59,325 nucleotides of DNA from Candidatus Omnitrophota bacterium (lineage in GTDB: Bacteria > Omnitrophota > Gorgyraeia > Duberdicusellales > 4484-171), in contig JAMXCX010000003.1 of the NCBI GenBank assembly GCA_024542985.1, positions 1 through 59,325 on the forward strand, in the 5' to 3' direction. Positions 23,069-31,740 of the stretch are shown piece after piece. Position 1 is the first letter of the stretch; every line of letters starts with the position of its first letter. Under the pieces are notes generated by a model that saw only the letters and a list, made by a program, of their open reading frames with translations, was not told the DNA's origin and did no database searches. Both the position numbers and the translations under genes were made by a program.

Positions 23069-23608
23069 ATGCAAAAAAATATTCACGGGATAATAGTTGA
23101 GTGTTTAGGAGGTAATATAGCCGCCCAAAGCGATGCTGATGCAGTAGTAAATGCCGCCAATGCCCAGCTGCGCATTGGGGGAGGTGTCGCCGGAGCAATA
23201 CATAGAGCTGCGGGTCCGGGCCTTGAGATTGAATGCCGTCCGCTTGCGCCGATTAAACCCGGAGAGGCAGTTATAACCAGCGGACAGGGTTTGCCAAACG
23301 CCTATTGCATACATTGCCTGGGGCCGATTTATGGCCGGGATAAGCCCGAAACTACACTATTGTCAAGCTGTTACCGCAAGGCCTTAGCTTTAGCAGAAAA
23401 ACATAAAATTAAAATTATTGCTTTTCCGGCGATTTCAGCCGGTGCCTTTGGCTATCCTCTAGAGGAGGCGGCAAAAGTTGCCTTGAAAACAGTCATTGAG
23501 GAAGCTTCCCAATTGCAACAGGTAAAAAAAATTCGCTTTGTCCTGTATGGTCTGAAAAGTCTAGAAATACATCAAAAGATTTTATCCGATCTGACTTCGA
23601 ATAGCTAA
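23069..23608 (+). CDS. Macro-domain protein (ADP-ribose derivative hydrolase)
   Basis: A 179-residue macro domain. Signature elements: ADAVVNAANAQLRIGGGVAG (about 22-41) with the ADP-ribose-binding Asn and Gly loop, then AIHRAAGPGL, and IIAFPAISAGAFGYPLEEAA, which binds the phosphates. This is the TTHA0132/YmdB-like group, predicted to hydrolyse O-acetyl-ADP-ribose or remove ADP-ribose from proteins. The upstream Nudix protein could degrade released ADP-ribose. It is the last gene before the 1-kb repeat region. Confidence 0.9.
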   Translation: MQKNIHGIIVECLGGNIAAQSDADAVVNAANAQLRIGGGVAGAIHRAAGPGLEIECRPLAPIKPGEAVITSGQGLPNAYCIHCLGPIYGRDKPETTLLSSCYRKALALAEKHKIKIIAFPAISAGAFGYPLEEAAKVALKTVIEEASQLQQVKKIRFVLYGLKSLEIHQKILSDLTSNS

Positions 23609-23634
23609 AATACCACAATTCCTTTTTTTAGTAA

Positions 23635-23746
23635 ACCCCGTTAGAGAACTTCGTCCTTTTACCCCGTTAGATAGTAAACATCTAACGGGGTCAGCTTCAA
23701 TCGGTAATGACCACCGATTAAAATCGGTGGCTTTCTCTAACGGGGT
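23635..23746. repeat. Nested inverted-repeat element (cruciform/multiloop), IS200-end-like
   Basis: Outer arms ACCCCGTTAGAGA (23635-23647) and TCTCTAACGGGGT (23734-23746) are perfect 13-bp complements. Inside lie two further perfect hairpins: ACCCCGTTAGAT with ATCTAACGGGGT (23661-23672 and 23680-23691), and CCACCGAT with ATCGGTGG (23711-23718 and 23723-23730). The whole would fold as a three-way junction. Hairpins such as CCACCGAT..ATCGGTGG resemble ends of IS200/IS605-type elements, so this may be a non-autonomous relic. No transposase is present. Confidence 0.75.
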
Positions 23747-23800
23747 AAAAGCAGGCTTTAACCAGACCGTATTAGAGCCTAAATTCATTTCTAATACATT

Positions 23801-24224
23801 TGACTAGTCATTTTGAAATAAAAGTTTCTAATGAAGACGATAAATAAAGGATATTTTCTATATATTTGACTAGTCATTTTGCAAGTATGAATAGCAGCAT
23901 TTAAGGGGGAGGAGCAAAGAAAGAAGATGAGCAAGGCTGTTTTTCTTGGCATTTCAACTCTAAGGAAGAGCAACCAAATTCCAAATATACATTTGACTAG
24001 TCATTTTGAAATATATTTTTGCCCAATGCTTTGTTTAGAGGAGCGAGGACATATATATTTGACTAGGCAAATTGAAATATATATATAGGGAGCATAGACT
24101 TATTTTTGTGTATTTATAAGGAGAGTAGTCTCTTATGAGATAGTGTATTACTAGCATTTGACTAGTCAAATGCTAGTATAATTTCAGAATTAGTATAGTT
24201 ACTGTCTATATATCTGACTAGTCA
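23801..24224. repeat. Cluster of six TGACTAGTCA palindromes
   Basis: The 10-bp palindrome TGACTAGTCA occurs at 23801, 23867, 23994, 24159 and 24215, with a one-base variant TGACTAGGCA at 24060. Start-to-start distances are 66, 127, 66, 99 and 56 bp. The first four copies share flanks close to ATATTTGACTAGTCATTTTG followed by AAATA. Copy five is embedded in a 30-bp perfect palindrome. The sequence between copies is A/T-rich and unrelated. The block has no credible ORF. It may be a cluster of operator sites, a protein-loading site or a degenerate repeat family. Confidence 0.85.
24149..24178. repeat. 30-bp perfect palindrome
   Basis: TACTAGCATTTGACT is followed directly by its exact reverse complement AGTCAAATGCTAGTA, with no spacer. 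The centre is the fifth TGACTAGTCA of the cluster. A spacerless perfect palindrome of this length suits a dimeric DNA-binding protein or a recombination/resolution site. Confidence 0.85.
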
Positions 24225-24339
24225 TATAGCAAATAGATTAGTTTTCTGAGGCTCCTCAAAATAGGGCTTAAGGGTCGCATATCTCTTTTGGGGCTTTAGT
24301 GAAATTATTGGATTGACCTAAAAGGATAAATATCCGCAC

Positions 24340-24368
24340 TCGACTTAAGGCGGACTTTTTGTTATAAT
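24340..24368 (+). promoter_or_regulatory. Predicted promoter of the NYN-nth operon
   Basis: TCGACT (24340-24345), a 17-bp spacer and a perfect TATAAT (24363-24368). The nearest downstream gene starts at 24658, so repeat copy 2 would lie in the leader. Confidence 0.55.
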
Positions 24369-24421
24369 AGTTTTAATTTTCTGTTGGGCATGTTTTAAAA
24401 CTTTGTATATTCAAAAGGTAA

Positions 24422-24600
24422 TGTCAAAATTTATATGAAAATTACAAATTCCAAGCATCAAAGAACAAATAATTACCAAATTCCAATTTATAAATACCCA
24501 AAACATTAGTATCTATTTTAATGTTTTGAATTTTGGTCATTGAATATTGGAATTTATTTGGGATTTGGAAATTGATATTTGGGATTTAAGTAAACTTTTG
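24422..24600 (+). repeat. Dispersed imperfect-palindrome repeat (MITE-like), copy 2
   Basis: This 179-bp copy matches 17555-17765 almost base for base, apart from the 32-bp unit duplicated in copy 1. It begins TGTCAAAATTTATATG and ends AAACTTTTG. The two halves are imperfect inverted repeats around CAAAACATTA...TAATGTTTTG. As in copy 1, it sits about 50 bp after a predicted -10 box and ends a few tens of bases before a start codon. Confidence 0.85.
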
Positions 24601-24657
24601 GCAATAGGATTCAAAAAATAAGTAGATTAGTCATGGACAATTAACATAGGAGGATTA

Positions 24658-25206
24658 ATGAGCCGGATAATGTTATTTATGGATGCTGAATATGTGGTTC
24701 AAAAGTTGAGGGAAATTCGCAAGGGGCGTAAGATAGTGCGTCGTAAAGATATCCAGTGGGCTAATATGATAAAGTGGATAGTAGGGAGGGAAAGGCTAAC
24801 CCGTTGTTATTATTATTCTTCAGAGTTGAACAAAGATGAAAATAGCCAGACTTATCAAGAGCAGCAAGAATACCTAAAGAGCCTTAAGCTGAGCATTCCC
24901 TATTTTGAAGTTAAGTTAGGCCGATTAGTGCGTGTCCATGATGGCTGGGTTCAAAAAGGAGTCGATGTGAAAATTTCCTTGGATATGTTTTCCAAAGCTG
25001 TTTTAAACCATTACGATATTGCCGCTCTTGTTTCCGGAGATTCTGATTTTGCCGAGGTTATAACCGAAGTAAAAGAAAGATACGGAAAGCATGTAGAGCT
25101 TTATACCTTTGACAGCACGATTCATGATGCCTTAAGGCTTGCTCCGGATAAGCACATAATAATTGATAGCCAAACTGCACGTAGAAATAATTTTTGGTCT
25201 GATTAA
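24658..25206 (+). CDS. NYN-domain protein (LabA/DUF88-like PIN-fold nuclease)
   Basis: A 182-residue NYN-domain protein. The fold's acidic residues are visible: MLFMDAEYV near the start (Asp9), KGVDVKISLDMF in the middle, and ALVSGDSDFAEVI with two aspartates. These build the metal site of PIN-like ribonucleases. LabA/DUF88 proteins are predicted RNases with regulatory roles. The ATG follows an AGGAGG site 5 bases upstream. The nth gene follows after 9 bp, so the two form an operon. Its promoter region holds the TGACTAGTCA cluster and a MITE-like repeat, so control may be unusual. Confidence 0.85.
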   Translation: MSRIMLFMDAEYVVQKLREIRKGRKIVRRKDIQWANMIKWIVGRERLTRCYYYSSELNKDENSQTYQEQQEYLKSLKLSIPYFEVKLGRLVRVHDGWVQKGVDVKISLDMFSKAVLNHYDIAALVSGDSDFAEVITEVKERYGKHVELYTFDSTIHDALRLAPDKHIIIDSQTARRNNFWSD

Positions 25207-25215
25207 GTTAAGGCC

Positions 25216-25854
25216 ATGCTTAAAGAAAAAGCCTTAAAGGTTGTAAGCCGGCTTAAAAAAGAATATCCAGCTACAAGAACCTTCCTCAATTTTAAAAATC
25301 CTCTCCAGTTATTAGTGGCGACTATTCTTTCTGCCCAGTGCACTGACCGACAGGTCAATTTAGTGACTTCTCAGCTTTTTAGGAAGTATCGAAGCCTTAA
25401 AGATTATGCGAGAGCAGATTTAAATAAATTAAGGCGAGAAGTCCATTCTACGGGCCTCTTCCGCAATAAAGCTAGAAACATTTTAATGGCTGCTAAGAAA
25501 ATATTGGATGATTTTAACGGAAAAGTTCCTGATTCTCTGGATAAATTAGTGCAGCTCCCGGGGGTGGCTAGAAAGACAGCCAACATTGTTCTTTATAATG
25601 CTTTTGGAAAAGTTGAAGGCATAGCAGTGGATACTCATGTCAGCCGCTTAAGCCAGAGACTTGAGCTTAGCGATAATCAGAACCGGGATAAGATAGAAAA
25701 AGATTTGATGTGTCTTTTACCTCAGAAAGAATGGGGCTGTCTAAATCATCTTTTAGTGCAGCATGGTAGAGAGATTTGCCGTTCGAGAAAGCCAAAATGC
25801 TTACAGTGTGTGCTTAAGAGTATTTGCCCCGGGAAGAAAGCATTTTTCTTTTAG
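25216..25854 (+). CDS. nth: Endonuclease III
   Basis: A 212-residue DNA glycosylase/AP lyase that removes oxidised pyrimidines. Helix-hairpin-helix LPGVARKTANIVL contains the catalytic Lys120, and VDTHVSRLSQRL the catalytic Asp139. The C-terminal [4Fe-4S] cluster is complete: Cys188, Cys195, Cys198 and Cys204, with the canonical 6-2-5 spacing. Length is normal. It is co-transcribed with the NYN gene and overlaps ispH tail-to-tail by 41 bp. Confidence 0.95.
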   Translation: MLKEKALKVVSRLKKEYPATRTFLNFKNPLQLLVATILSAQCTDRQVNLVTSQLFRKYRSLKDYARADLNKLRREVHSTGLFRNKARNILMAAKKILDDFNGKVPDSLDKLVQLPGVARKTANIVLYNAFGKVEGIAVDTHVSRLSQRLELSDNQNRDKIEKDLMCLLPQKEWGCLNHLLVQHGREICRSRKPKCLQCVLKSICPGKKAFFF

Positions 25855-26692
25855 AGTTAATTCTTTGTATATATTTAATTATATTTTTTGTTGTAGAGTC
25901 AGGAGTTGACGCCCCGGCAGTTATTCCTACGGTTTTTGTGCCGTTAAACCACTTAGGCTTTAAGCCTTTTTTTGACTGTATCCAGAAGGTAGAATTGTTT
26001 AATGATTTTGATATCTCATAGAGTCTTTTAGTATTGGCACTTGACTTTGAGCCAATGATAATCATGATATCGTTTTTAAGAGGCATTATTTTTATTTCTT
26101 TCTGTTTTATTTGAGTGGGGCGGCAAATTGTATTAAAAAAGGTTAACTTGAAGGTATATTTTTTTAAGGCCTTAACTATCCGGAGAGTTTTTTGAAGATT
26201 TTGGGTTGATTGAGCCACGACTGCCGCTTTTTTAATTTTTTTAAATTTTTTGAAAGAATTATTTTTGACCGGGTCGATAATTATTGGTTTGTTCTTTAGC
26301 TGTCCGCTTATACCTTGGACCTCGTCGTGTTTCTGGTCACCTATGATAATGATTGCATAGCCTTTGCGTTCGCATTCTCTGACTATTTTATGTATTTCGC
26401 AGACCATAGGGCAGGTGGCGTCGATTATTTCATAGCCGCAATTTTTAGCTTTATTGAATGTTGCAAGAGATGTCCCGTGAGCACGAATAAGGAGTGTCTT
26501 GTCCTTAGTCTTTTTTAAATGCTTAATTTTTTTTATACCTGTTTTTTCTATTTTTTTTACCACTTCTTCGTTATGCACAATATCACCAAGCATGCATATT
26601 TCTTTCTTGGTATTTGCTGCTTTGAGAGCCACATCGAGGGCTCTTTTGACCCCAAAGCAAAATCCTGCAGATTTAGCTAAATTAATTTGCAT
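25814..26692 (-). CDS. ispH: 4-hydroxy-3-methylbut-2-enyl diphosphate reductase
   Basis: A 292-residue IspH, the last enzyme of the MEP isoprenoid pathway, producing IPP and DMAPP. The three cluster cysteines are in place: Cys12 in GFCFGVKRAL, Cys94 in DATCPMV and Cys190 in FNTICRPTQIKQ. Substrate-binding histidines appear in LGDIVHNEEVV (His40), AHGTS (His72) and GDQKHDEV (His122). It overlaps nth by 41 bp in convergent orientation. A promoter-like pair is found at 26749-26776. Confidence 0.96.
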   Translation of the reverse strand: MQINLAKSAGFCFGVKRALDVALKAANTKKEICMLGDIVHNEEVVKKIEKTGIKKIKHLKKTKDKTLLIRAHGTSLATFNKAKNCGYEIIDATCPMVCEIHKIVRECERKGYAIIIIGDQKHDEVQGISGQLKNKPIIIDPVKNNSFKKFKKIKKAAVVAQSTQNLQKTLRIVKALKKYTFKLTFFNTICRPTQIKQKEIKIMPLKNDIMIIIGSKSSANTKRLYEISKSLNNSTFWIQSKKGLKPKWFNGTKTVGITAGASTPDSTTKNIIKYIQRINSKRKMLSSRGKYS

Positions 26693-26748
26693 AAGTACTA
26701 TCGGCGGTTAATATTTTTAGAAAAACTTTTGCAAAAAACACCAGGGTT

Positions 26749-26776
26749 ATTGTAGCAGATTTTTTATTTTTTCCAA
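26749..26776 (-). promoter_or_regulatory. Predicted ispH promoter
   Basis: Read on the minus strand, TTGGAA (26776-26771), a 16-bp spacer and TACAAT (26754-26749) lie 56 bp before the ispH start. Confidence 0.45.
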
Positions 26777-26876
26777 TAGGCATGTGTGCCAAGCCGAATT
26801 ATTGCTGTAGGTTAATAAAATAGCAAGGTTTTTAAAGGAATAGCCGAAGATAGAGCCTTATTTTCGATAGCTCAAG

Positions 26877-26904
26877 TTGACTTTTTCGGGATGTATAGTA
26901 TTAT
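26877..26904 (+). promoter_or_regulatory. Predicted promoter giving a nearly leaderless kinase mRNA
   Basis: TTGACT (26877-26882), a 16-bp spacer and TATTAT (26899-26904). The kinase ATG at 26913 is only 8 bases beyond the -10 box and has no Shine-Dalgarno. Transcription would begin at or next to the start codon. Confidence 0.45.
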
Positions 26905-26912
26905 CGAATTAT

Positions 26913-28895
26913 ATGAAATCCAGGAAGAAAACAAGAGTAAAAATAAAATTAAGACCAAAGCAAAAGATAATCAGCTTCAGGGATTTAGAACGTAAACACC
27001 GCTTTATATTTGAGCTCATCGACAGCATTCCCGACCTCATATATTTTAAAGACAAAAAGGGAAAATTCGTTTTAGTAAATAAAGCCTGCGCAAGCTGGCT
27101 GGGCCGAAAGCCGGAAGATCTTATCGGGAAGACTTATTTTGATATTTTTACCCCAAAACAAGCTCGGCTGATGACAAAGGATGATTCGCAGGTGTTAAAG
27201 CTTGGCAAGCAGATAGTTGATAAAATTGAACGAGACATACGTCCTGAGGGTATTAGTACCTATTTATCTACAACAAAAGTACCTCGCCGTGATGACAAAG
27301 GTCGGATAGTGGGTTTAATGGGCATTAGCCGGGATATCAGCTATCGCATACAATTTGAACATCTAAAAAGGGAAAACGAGCAAATGGAGAGAAAAATAAA
27401 GTCTTTAGCTGAATTGAGCCAGCTTAAGTCTGAATTTGTTGCAGTTATCTCTCATGAGCTGGAAACTCCGCTGGCAATTGCCAAGGAGACGCTTGGTTTG
27501 ATTTCTGACCAAATAGCCGGGCCGATTAATAAAAGGCAGAAGGAATTGCTTCAAGAAATAAAGGGGAGTATGGAGCGTCTTAACCTTATGATATATGATT
27601 TACTTGATATGTCAAGAATCGAAGCTAGAAAACTTACGCTTCACTATTCTTTGGTTAACCTGAATGATTTGTTTGCTAATTTCTCTGGCTTTTTTGAAAA
27701 ATGGGCCCGGGAAAAAGGCATAGATTTTGAATGCAATTTGCCTAAGGAGCAAATGAACATTTTCGTTGACACCGAAAGAATAAATCAGGTTATTTCAAAT
27801 CTGGTGAATAATGCGATAAAGTTTACCAATAAAAACGGTAAAATCAGAATAGAGGTTAAAGTCTTTGCTACTAAGGTCAGGGTGGGGATTATTGATACAG
27901 GTATTGGAATACCCAGGAAGGAATTACCCGGGGTATTTGACAAGTTCCGTCAATTAACAAGAAGGCATAGTCAAAAAGAGAAAGGAATAGGCTTAGGCCT
28001 TTTTATTGTAAAAGAGTTAGTAGATAAACACGGCGGGGAAATCTGGGCTGAATCTAAGGTTGGCGAAGGGAGCAGATTTTATTTTACTCTGCCATTATTT
28101 TATACTACAAAAATTCTCGGTACCGGCATTCGTTTCAAGATAAATAATCTATTGCATCAGGGTAAATCAGTATATCTGATTAATTTACTGATTGTTAATC
28201 TTAAAGAGTTTAAAAAGAGAATCAAAGTCAAGCCTGAAAGTTTATTCAGAGCTTTAAAAACGGCTATTGAGACAGCTTTGGGAGAGTTCCGTAAGACAGG
28301 AAAGGGCTGGCCTCAGATAATTCTAGAAGATTATCGTTTTGGAGAGTGGAGCATTCTTTTTCCTGAAGCTTCCCAGCGCGACACTACTAAATTATGCGTG
28401 TTTATTAAGGATAAGATAAAGGCTTATTTCGCTGATAGAAATATTGAGAATATTTTTATAAATTTAGGGATTTTAGCATATTCTCACAAAAGGCAAAATA
28501 TGCTCACAAGGGAATTTTCTACCAATCTTCATATCCAGAATATATCTATCGGCCCCAACACCAGGCGGTATAAAAGAATCAATTATAAGGCTAATTTTGA
28601 AATCTCTTCTTCTGATGATAAGGTTAAGAGTTTTCAGACTATGGACATCTCTGAGGGGGGAATATGTTTTATATCTCCGGAGACTCTAGAAACAGATGCC
28701 AATGTTGACATTGCTTTAAGGTTACCTAAGGAGAAAACTGCGATTGTTTTTAAAGGGCGAGTCGTTTGGATAAAAAATATTGATGAACCTCTAGGAGGTT
28801 TATCTAAGAAATATAAAATAGGGTTAGAGTTTGTCGACTTGGAAAATAAAAAAAGAAGAAAATTGATTAAGTTTATTAAGGCATTTTCTTCATAA
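26913..28895 (+). CDS. PAS-domain sensor histidine kinase with C-terminal PilZ domain
   Basis: A 660-residue soluble kinase. A PAS domain spans about 30-145 (SIPDLIYFKDKKGKFVLVNK). The HisKA domain has phospho-acceptor His181 in ISHELETPLA. The HATPase domain (about 280-395) has NLVNNAIKF, DTGIGIP and GIGLGLFIVKEL. Residues about 400-540 may be a degenerate GGDEF-like fold without the GG[D/E]EF motif. The C-terminus (about 550-660) is a PilZ domain, with RRYKRINY and DISEGGICFIS giving the c-di-GMP-binding RxxxR and D/NxSxxG motifs. I start at the ATG at 26913; the in-frame TTG at 26877 is part of the promoter. A receiver protein follows at 29022. Kinase output probably responds to c-di-GMP. 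Confidence 0.85.
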   Translation: MKSRKKTRVKIKLRPKQKIISFRDLERKHRFIFELIDSIPDLIYFKDKKGKFVLVNKACASWLGRKPEDLIGKTYFDIFTPKQARLMTKDDSQVLKLGKQIVDKIERDIRPEGISTYLSTTKVPRRDDKGRIVGLMGISRDISYRIQFEHLKRENEQMERKIKSLAELSQLKSEFVAVISHELETPLAIAKETLGLISDQIAGPINKRQKELLQEIKGSMERLNLMIYDLLDMSRIEARKLTLHYSLVNLNDLFANFSGFFEKWAREKGIDFECNLPKEQMNIFVDTERINQVISNLVNNAIKFTNKNGKIRIEVKVFATKVRVGIIDTGIGIPRKELPGVFDKFRQLTRRHSQKEKGIGLGLFIVKELVDKHGGEIWAESKVGEGSRFYFTLPLFYTTKILGTGIRFKINNLLHQGKSVYLINLLIVNLKEFKKRIKVKPESLFRALKTAIETALGEFRKTGKGWPQIILEDYRFGEWSILFPEASQRDTTKLCVFIKDKIKAYFADRNIENIFINLGILAYSHKRQNMLTREFSTNLHIQNISIGPNTRRYKRINYKANFEISSSDDKVKSFQTMDISEGGICFISPETLETDANVDIALRLPKEKTAIVFKGRVVWIKNIDEPLGGLSKKYKIGLEFVDLENKKRRKLIKFIKAFSS

Positions 28896-28943
28896 TTTGT
28901 TCATTAACACCTTTCTACCTGACATTTTTTTGAAAAAAAATAT

Positions 28944-28971
28944 TTGCAACTGCACGATGTTGGCTTATAAT
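28944..28971 (+). promoter_or_regulatory. Predicted promoter of the response regulator at 29022
   Basis: TTGCAA (28944-28949), a 16-bp spacer and a perfect TATAAT (28966-28971), 50 bp before the ATG. Confidence 0.6.
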
Positions 28972-29021
28972 TAAACTAGGGCTATATGTATAGATAGGAT
29001 TTATTCCCCAAAGAGTAAAAA

Positions 29022-29408
29022 ATGGCTAAAACAAGAGTTTTGTTGGTTGATGACGAAAAAGATTTCCTGGATGTCGGCATTGAAAGGATAAATAGCTGGG
29101 GCTACGAGGTAAGAGCAGTTCGTAGCGGGCCCGAGGCTATTGATATTGCAAAAAATAAAGGTGCCGATATTATAGTGCTGGATTACATTATGCCTGACAT
29201 GGATGGTGTTTTTGCATTGAAACAAATAAGGGAAATTGACCCAAAAATTCCGGTAATTATGTTTACCGCATTTCCTGATGAAAGATCCATCGAAGGAACA
29301 GAAAAACTAGGAGTTAGTGTATTTATTCCTAAATTGAGCGCTTACGCCGACCCTTGGTCTGCTTTAAGAACAGCTTTGGATATCGTGGAGAAAAATCTTA
29401 AAGTTTAA
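29022..29408 (+). CDS. Single-domain response regulator
   Basis: A 128-residue receiver domain: VLLVDDEKDFLD with the acidic pair, IIVLDYIMPDMDG with the phospho-acceptor aspartate, VIMFTA with the conserved threonine, and FIPKLSAY with the lysine. There is no output domain. It follows the PAS-kinase-PilZ gene on the same strand and is a likely partner, although it has its own promoter. The loop after the lysine (KLSAYADPWSA) departs from the usual KP motif, which may alter its signalling surface. Confidence 0.88.
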   Translation: MAKTRVLLVDDEKDFLDVGIERINSWGYEVRAVRSGPEAIDIAKNKGADIIVLDYIMPDMDGVFALKQIREIDPKIPVIMFTAFPDERSIEGTEKLGVSVFIPKLSAYADPWSALRTALDIVEKNLKV

Positions 29409-29623
29409 GACAATCCTAAATAGAGCTAACCCTAAACGGAATTAGTACTCTTTTTAAAAGTCATTCCAAAACACTGCTTTTATCTATCCTAGCTTAAAGG
29501 ACATTAGTTTATAAAAAAAGCTTGATTTATTTGATTTTTTCATTAAAATAGCAGTTTATTTTTATATTTGCACTAGTTGTTTCAAAGACGAGTAAATTTT
29601 TAACCTAAGGAGAGCGAAATACT

Positions 29624-31726
29624 ATGTCTCGTATGGTTGATCTAGACAAAGTAAGAAATATCGGGATTATGGCCCATATCGATGCCGGTAAAACCACCCT
29701 TACCGAGAGGATCCTTTTCTATACCGGCCGTTCCCATAAAATAGGCGAAGTTCATGATGGAGCAGCCCAGATGGATTGGATGAAACAGGAACAGGAGAGA
29801 GGTATCACTATCACCTCAGCCGCAACTACTTGTTTTTGGAAGGATTGCAGGATTAATATAATCGATACCCCGGGCCACGTTGATTTTACAGTAGAGGTTG
29901 AAAGGTCTTTACGGGTTCTAGACGGGGCAATAGCTGTTTTTTGCGCTGTAGGAGGGGTTGAACCCCAGTCAGAAACAGTCTGGCGTCAATCCGATAAATA
30001 TAAAGTTCCTAAGCTCGCTTTTGTTAATAAGATGGACCGTGTCGGGGCTAATTTTTTTGAAGTTATAAAAAACATAGAAACTGACTTGGGCGCTAACGTT
30101 ATTCCTTTACAAATACCAATCGGCTCAGAGGATATTTTTAGAGGAATTATAGACCTCATGGAAATGAAAGCATATATATATGACGATGAGTCATTGGGTA
30201 AGAATTTCCATATCGAAGACATACCCGATGATTGCAAGAAAGAAGCCGAGAAGTATCATCATATTATGCTTGAGAAGGCTGTAGAGCTAGAAGATTCTCT
30301 CATGGAGAAATATTTGGAGTCAGAAGATGCCATCCCAAAAGAAGAATTAATGCTGGCAATTCGCAAAGGAACTATCGGTAATAAAATAGTTCCTGCTTTG
30401 TGCGGTTCGGCTTTTCGCAATAAAGGCGTACAAAAATTGCTCGATGCCATAACATATTATTTACCTTCGCCTGCTGATCAGCCCCCAGTTGAAGGAATTA
30501 ACCCCGAGAATACTGATGAAATACTTAAAAGAGCTCCTAAAGATAGCGAACCTTTTTCTGCGCTTGCTTTTAAAGTTCAGTCCGACCCCCACATGGGTAA
30601 GTTAGTATATTTTAGAGTTTATTCGGGACAATTAAATGCCGGTTCGTATGTGCTTAATGTTACCAAGGATAAAAAAGAGCGGGTTGGTAGAATTTTGCAG
30701 ATGCATGCAAACCAGAGAGAAAATCGTCCGGTTATTTATGCCGGTGATATTGCGGCTGCGATAGGCCTTGACCGTACTGTAACCGGAGATACGATATCCG
30801 ATTTGGATAATCCTATATTGCTTGAAGCAATTGAGTTTCCGGCTCCGGTTATATCGATCAGTGTTAAACCTCAAAGCAGAGGAGACCAGGAGAAGATATC
30901 TAAGGCCCTAATAAAGCTTTCAGAAGAAGACCCTACCTTTACAGTGCATACGGATATAGAAACAGATGAGACTATTATTTCCGGTATGGGGGAACTTCAT
31001 TTAGAAGTTATTGTGGATAGGATGAAACACGAGTTTGGTGTTATCGCAATTGTAGGGCAGCCCAAAGTAGCTTATAAAGAAACAATATTAAGCCCGGTAA
31101 AAGAGGAGTATAAACACGCAAAGCAGACCGGCGGAAGAGGCCAATACGGGCATGTAGTTATGAAAATTACCCCTACGAATGCCGGTCAAGGATTTGAATT
31201 TAAAAATAGCATTGTAGGAGGAAAAATTCCCAAAGAATACATTCCGGCCGTAGAAAAAGGTGTGATTGGAGCCATGCAAAGAGGGATTTACGCAGGCTAT
31301 CCTGTAGTTGATGTTAAAGTCGAGCTTGTTGACGGTTCCTATCATGATGTAGATTCTTCAGAGATGGCATTTAAATTGGCCGGTAGTGGGTGCTTTAAGA
31401 AGGCTTTTATGAAAGGAGCTCCGATATTACTTGAGCCGCATATGTCCTTAGAAATTACGACGCCTGAAGAATATGTAGGCAATGTAGTAGGTAATATTTG
31501 TTCCCGTCGCGGCAAGGTCTTAGGAATTGAAGCTAAGGCTAGCCACCAAATTATTTCTGCCGAGGCTCCTCTTTCAGAGATGTTTGGCTATGCTACATCG
31601 TTACGGTCCTTAAGCAGCGGCCGGGCCACATATACTATGCATTTTGAAAAATACGTTGAAGTTCCTTCGGCTATTTCTGAAAAAATTATTGAAGAAAAAC
31701 AGCAAAAAATGAAGCCCCGCGGCTAA
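29624..31726 (+). CDS. fusA: Elongation factor G
   Basis: A 700-residue translocase GTPase at full length. G1 is [10 protein letters not shown]2 is [11 protein letters not shown]3 is DTPGHVDFT and G4 is NKMDR. Domain IV/V features follow, with the segment [15 protein letters not shown] and the C-terminal [17 protein letters not shown]. It moves tRNA and mRNA through the ribosome. It is not next to rpsL, rpsG or tuf here, unlike the str operon of many bacteria, so this could be a second paralogue or a relocated single copy. An AAGGAG site precedes the ATG. Confidence 0.96.
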   Translation: MSRMVDLDKVRNIGIMAHIDAGKTTLTERILFYTGRSHKIGEVHDGAAQMDWMKQEQERGITITSAATTCFWKDCRINIIDTPGHVDFTVEVERSLRVLDGAIAVFCAVGGVEPQSETVWRQSDKYKVPKLAFVNKMDRVGANFFEVIKNIETDLGANVIPLQIPIGSEDIFRGIIDLMEMKAYIYDDESLGKNFHIEDIPDDCKKEAEKYHHIMLEKAVELEDSLMEKYLESEDAIPKEELMLAIRKGTIGNKIVPALCGSAFRNKGVQKLLDAITYYLPSPADQPPVEGINPENTDEILKRAPKDSEPFSALAFKVQSDPHMGKLVYFRVYSGQLNAGSYVLNVTKDKKERVGRILQMHANQRENRPVIYAGDIAAAIGLDRTVTGDTISDLDNPILLEAIEFPAPVISISVKPQSRGDQEKISKALIKLSEEDPTFTVHTDIETDETIISGMGELHLEVIVDRMKHEFGVIAIVGQPKVAYKETILSPVKEEYKHAKQTGGRGQYGHVVMKITPTNAGQGFEFKNSIVGGKIPKEYIPAVEKGVIGAMQRGIYAGYPVVDVKVELVDGSYHDVDSSEMAFKLAGSGCFKKAFMKGAPILLEPHMSLEITTPEEYVGNVVGNICSRRGKVLGIEAKASHQIISAEAPLSEMFGYATSLRSLSSGRATYTMHFEKYVEVPSAISEKIIEEKQQKMKPRG

Positions 31727-31740
31727 AGCCCGCGATTTTA

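Noticed and set aside
23582-23788. Minus-strand ORF of 68 codons
   Set aside because: It lies across the nested inverted-repeat element and the end of the macro-domain gene; its sequence is a by-product of the palindromes.
23791-23973. Minus-strand ORF of 60 codons
   Set aside because: It spans two TGACTAGTCA copies, so its repeated KMTSQ-type residues come from the DNA repeat. No ribosome binding site.
23801-24224. Degenerate CRISPR array
   Set aside because: The 66-bp steps resemble repeat plus spacer, but the shared unit is short and palindromic, spacing varies from 56 to 127 bp, flanks diverge, and no cas genes are present.
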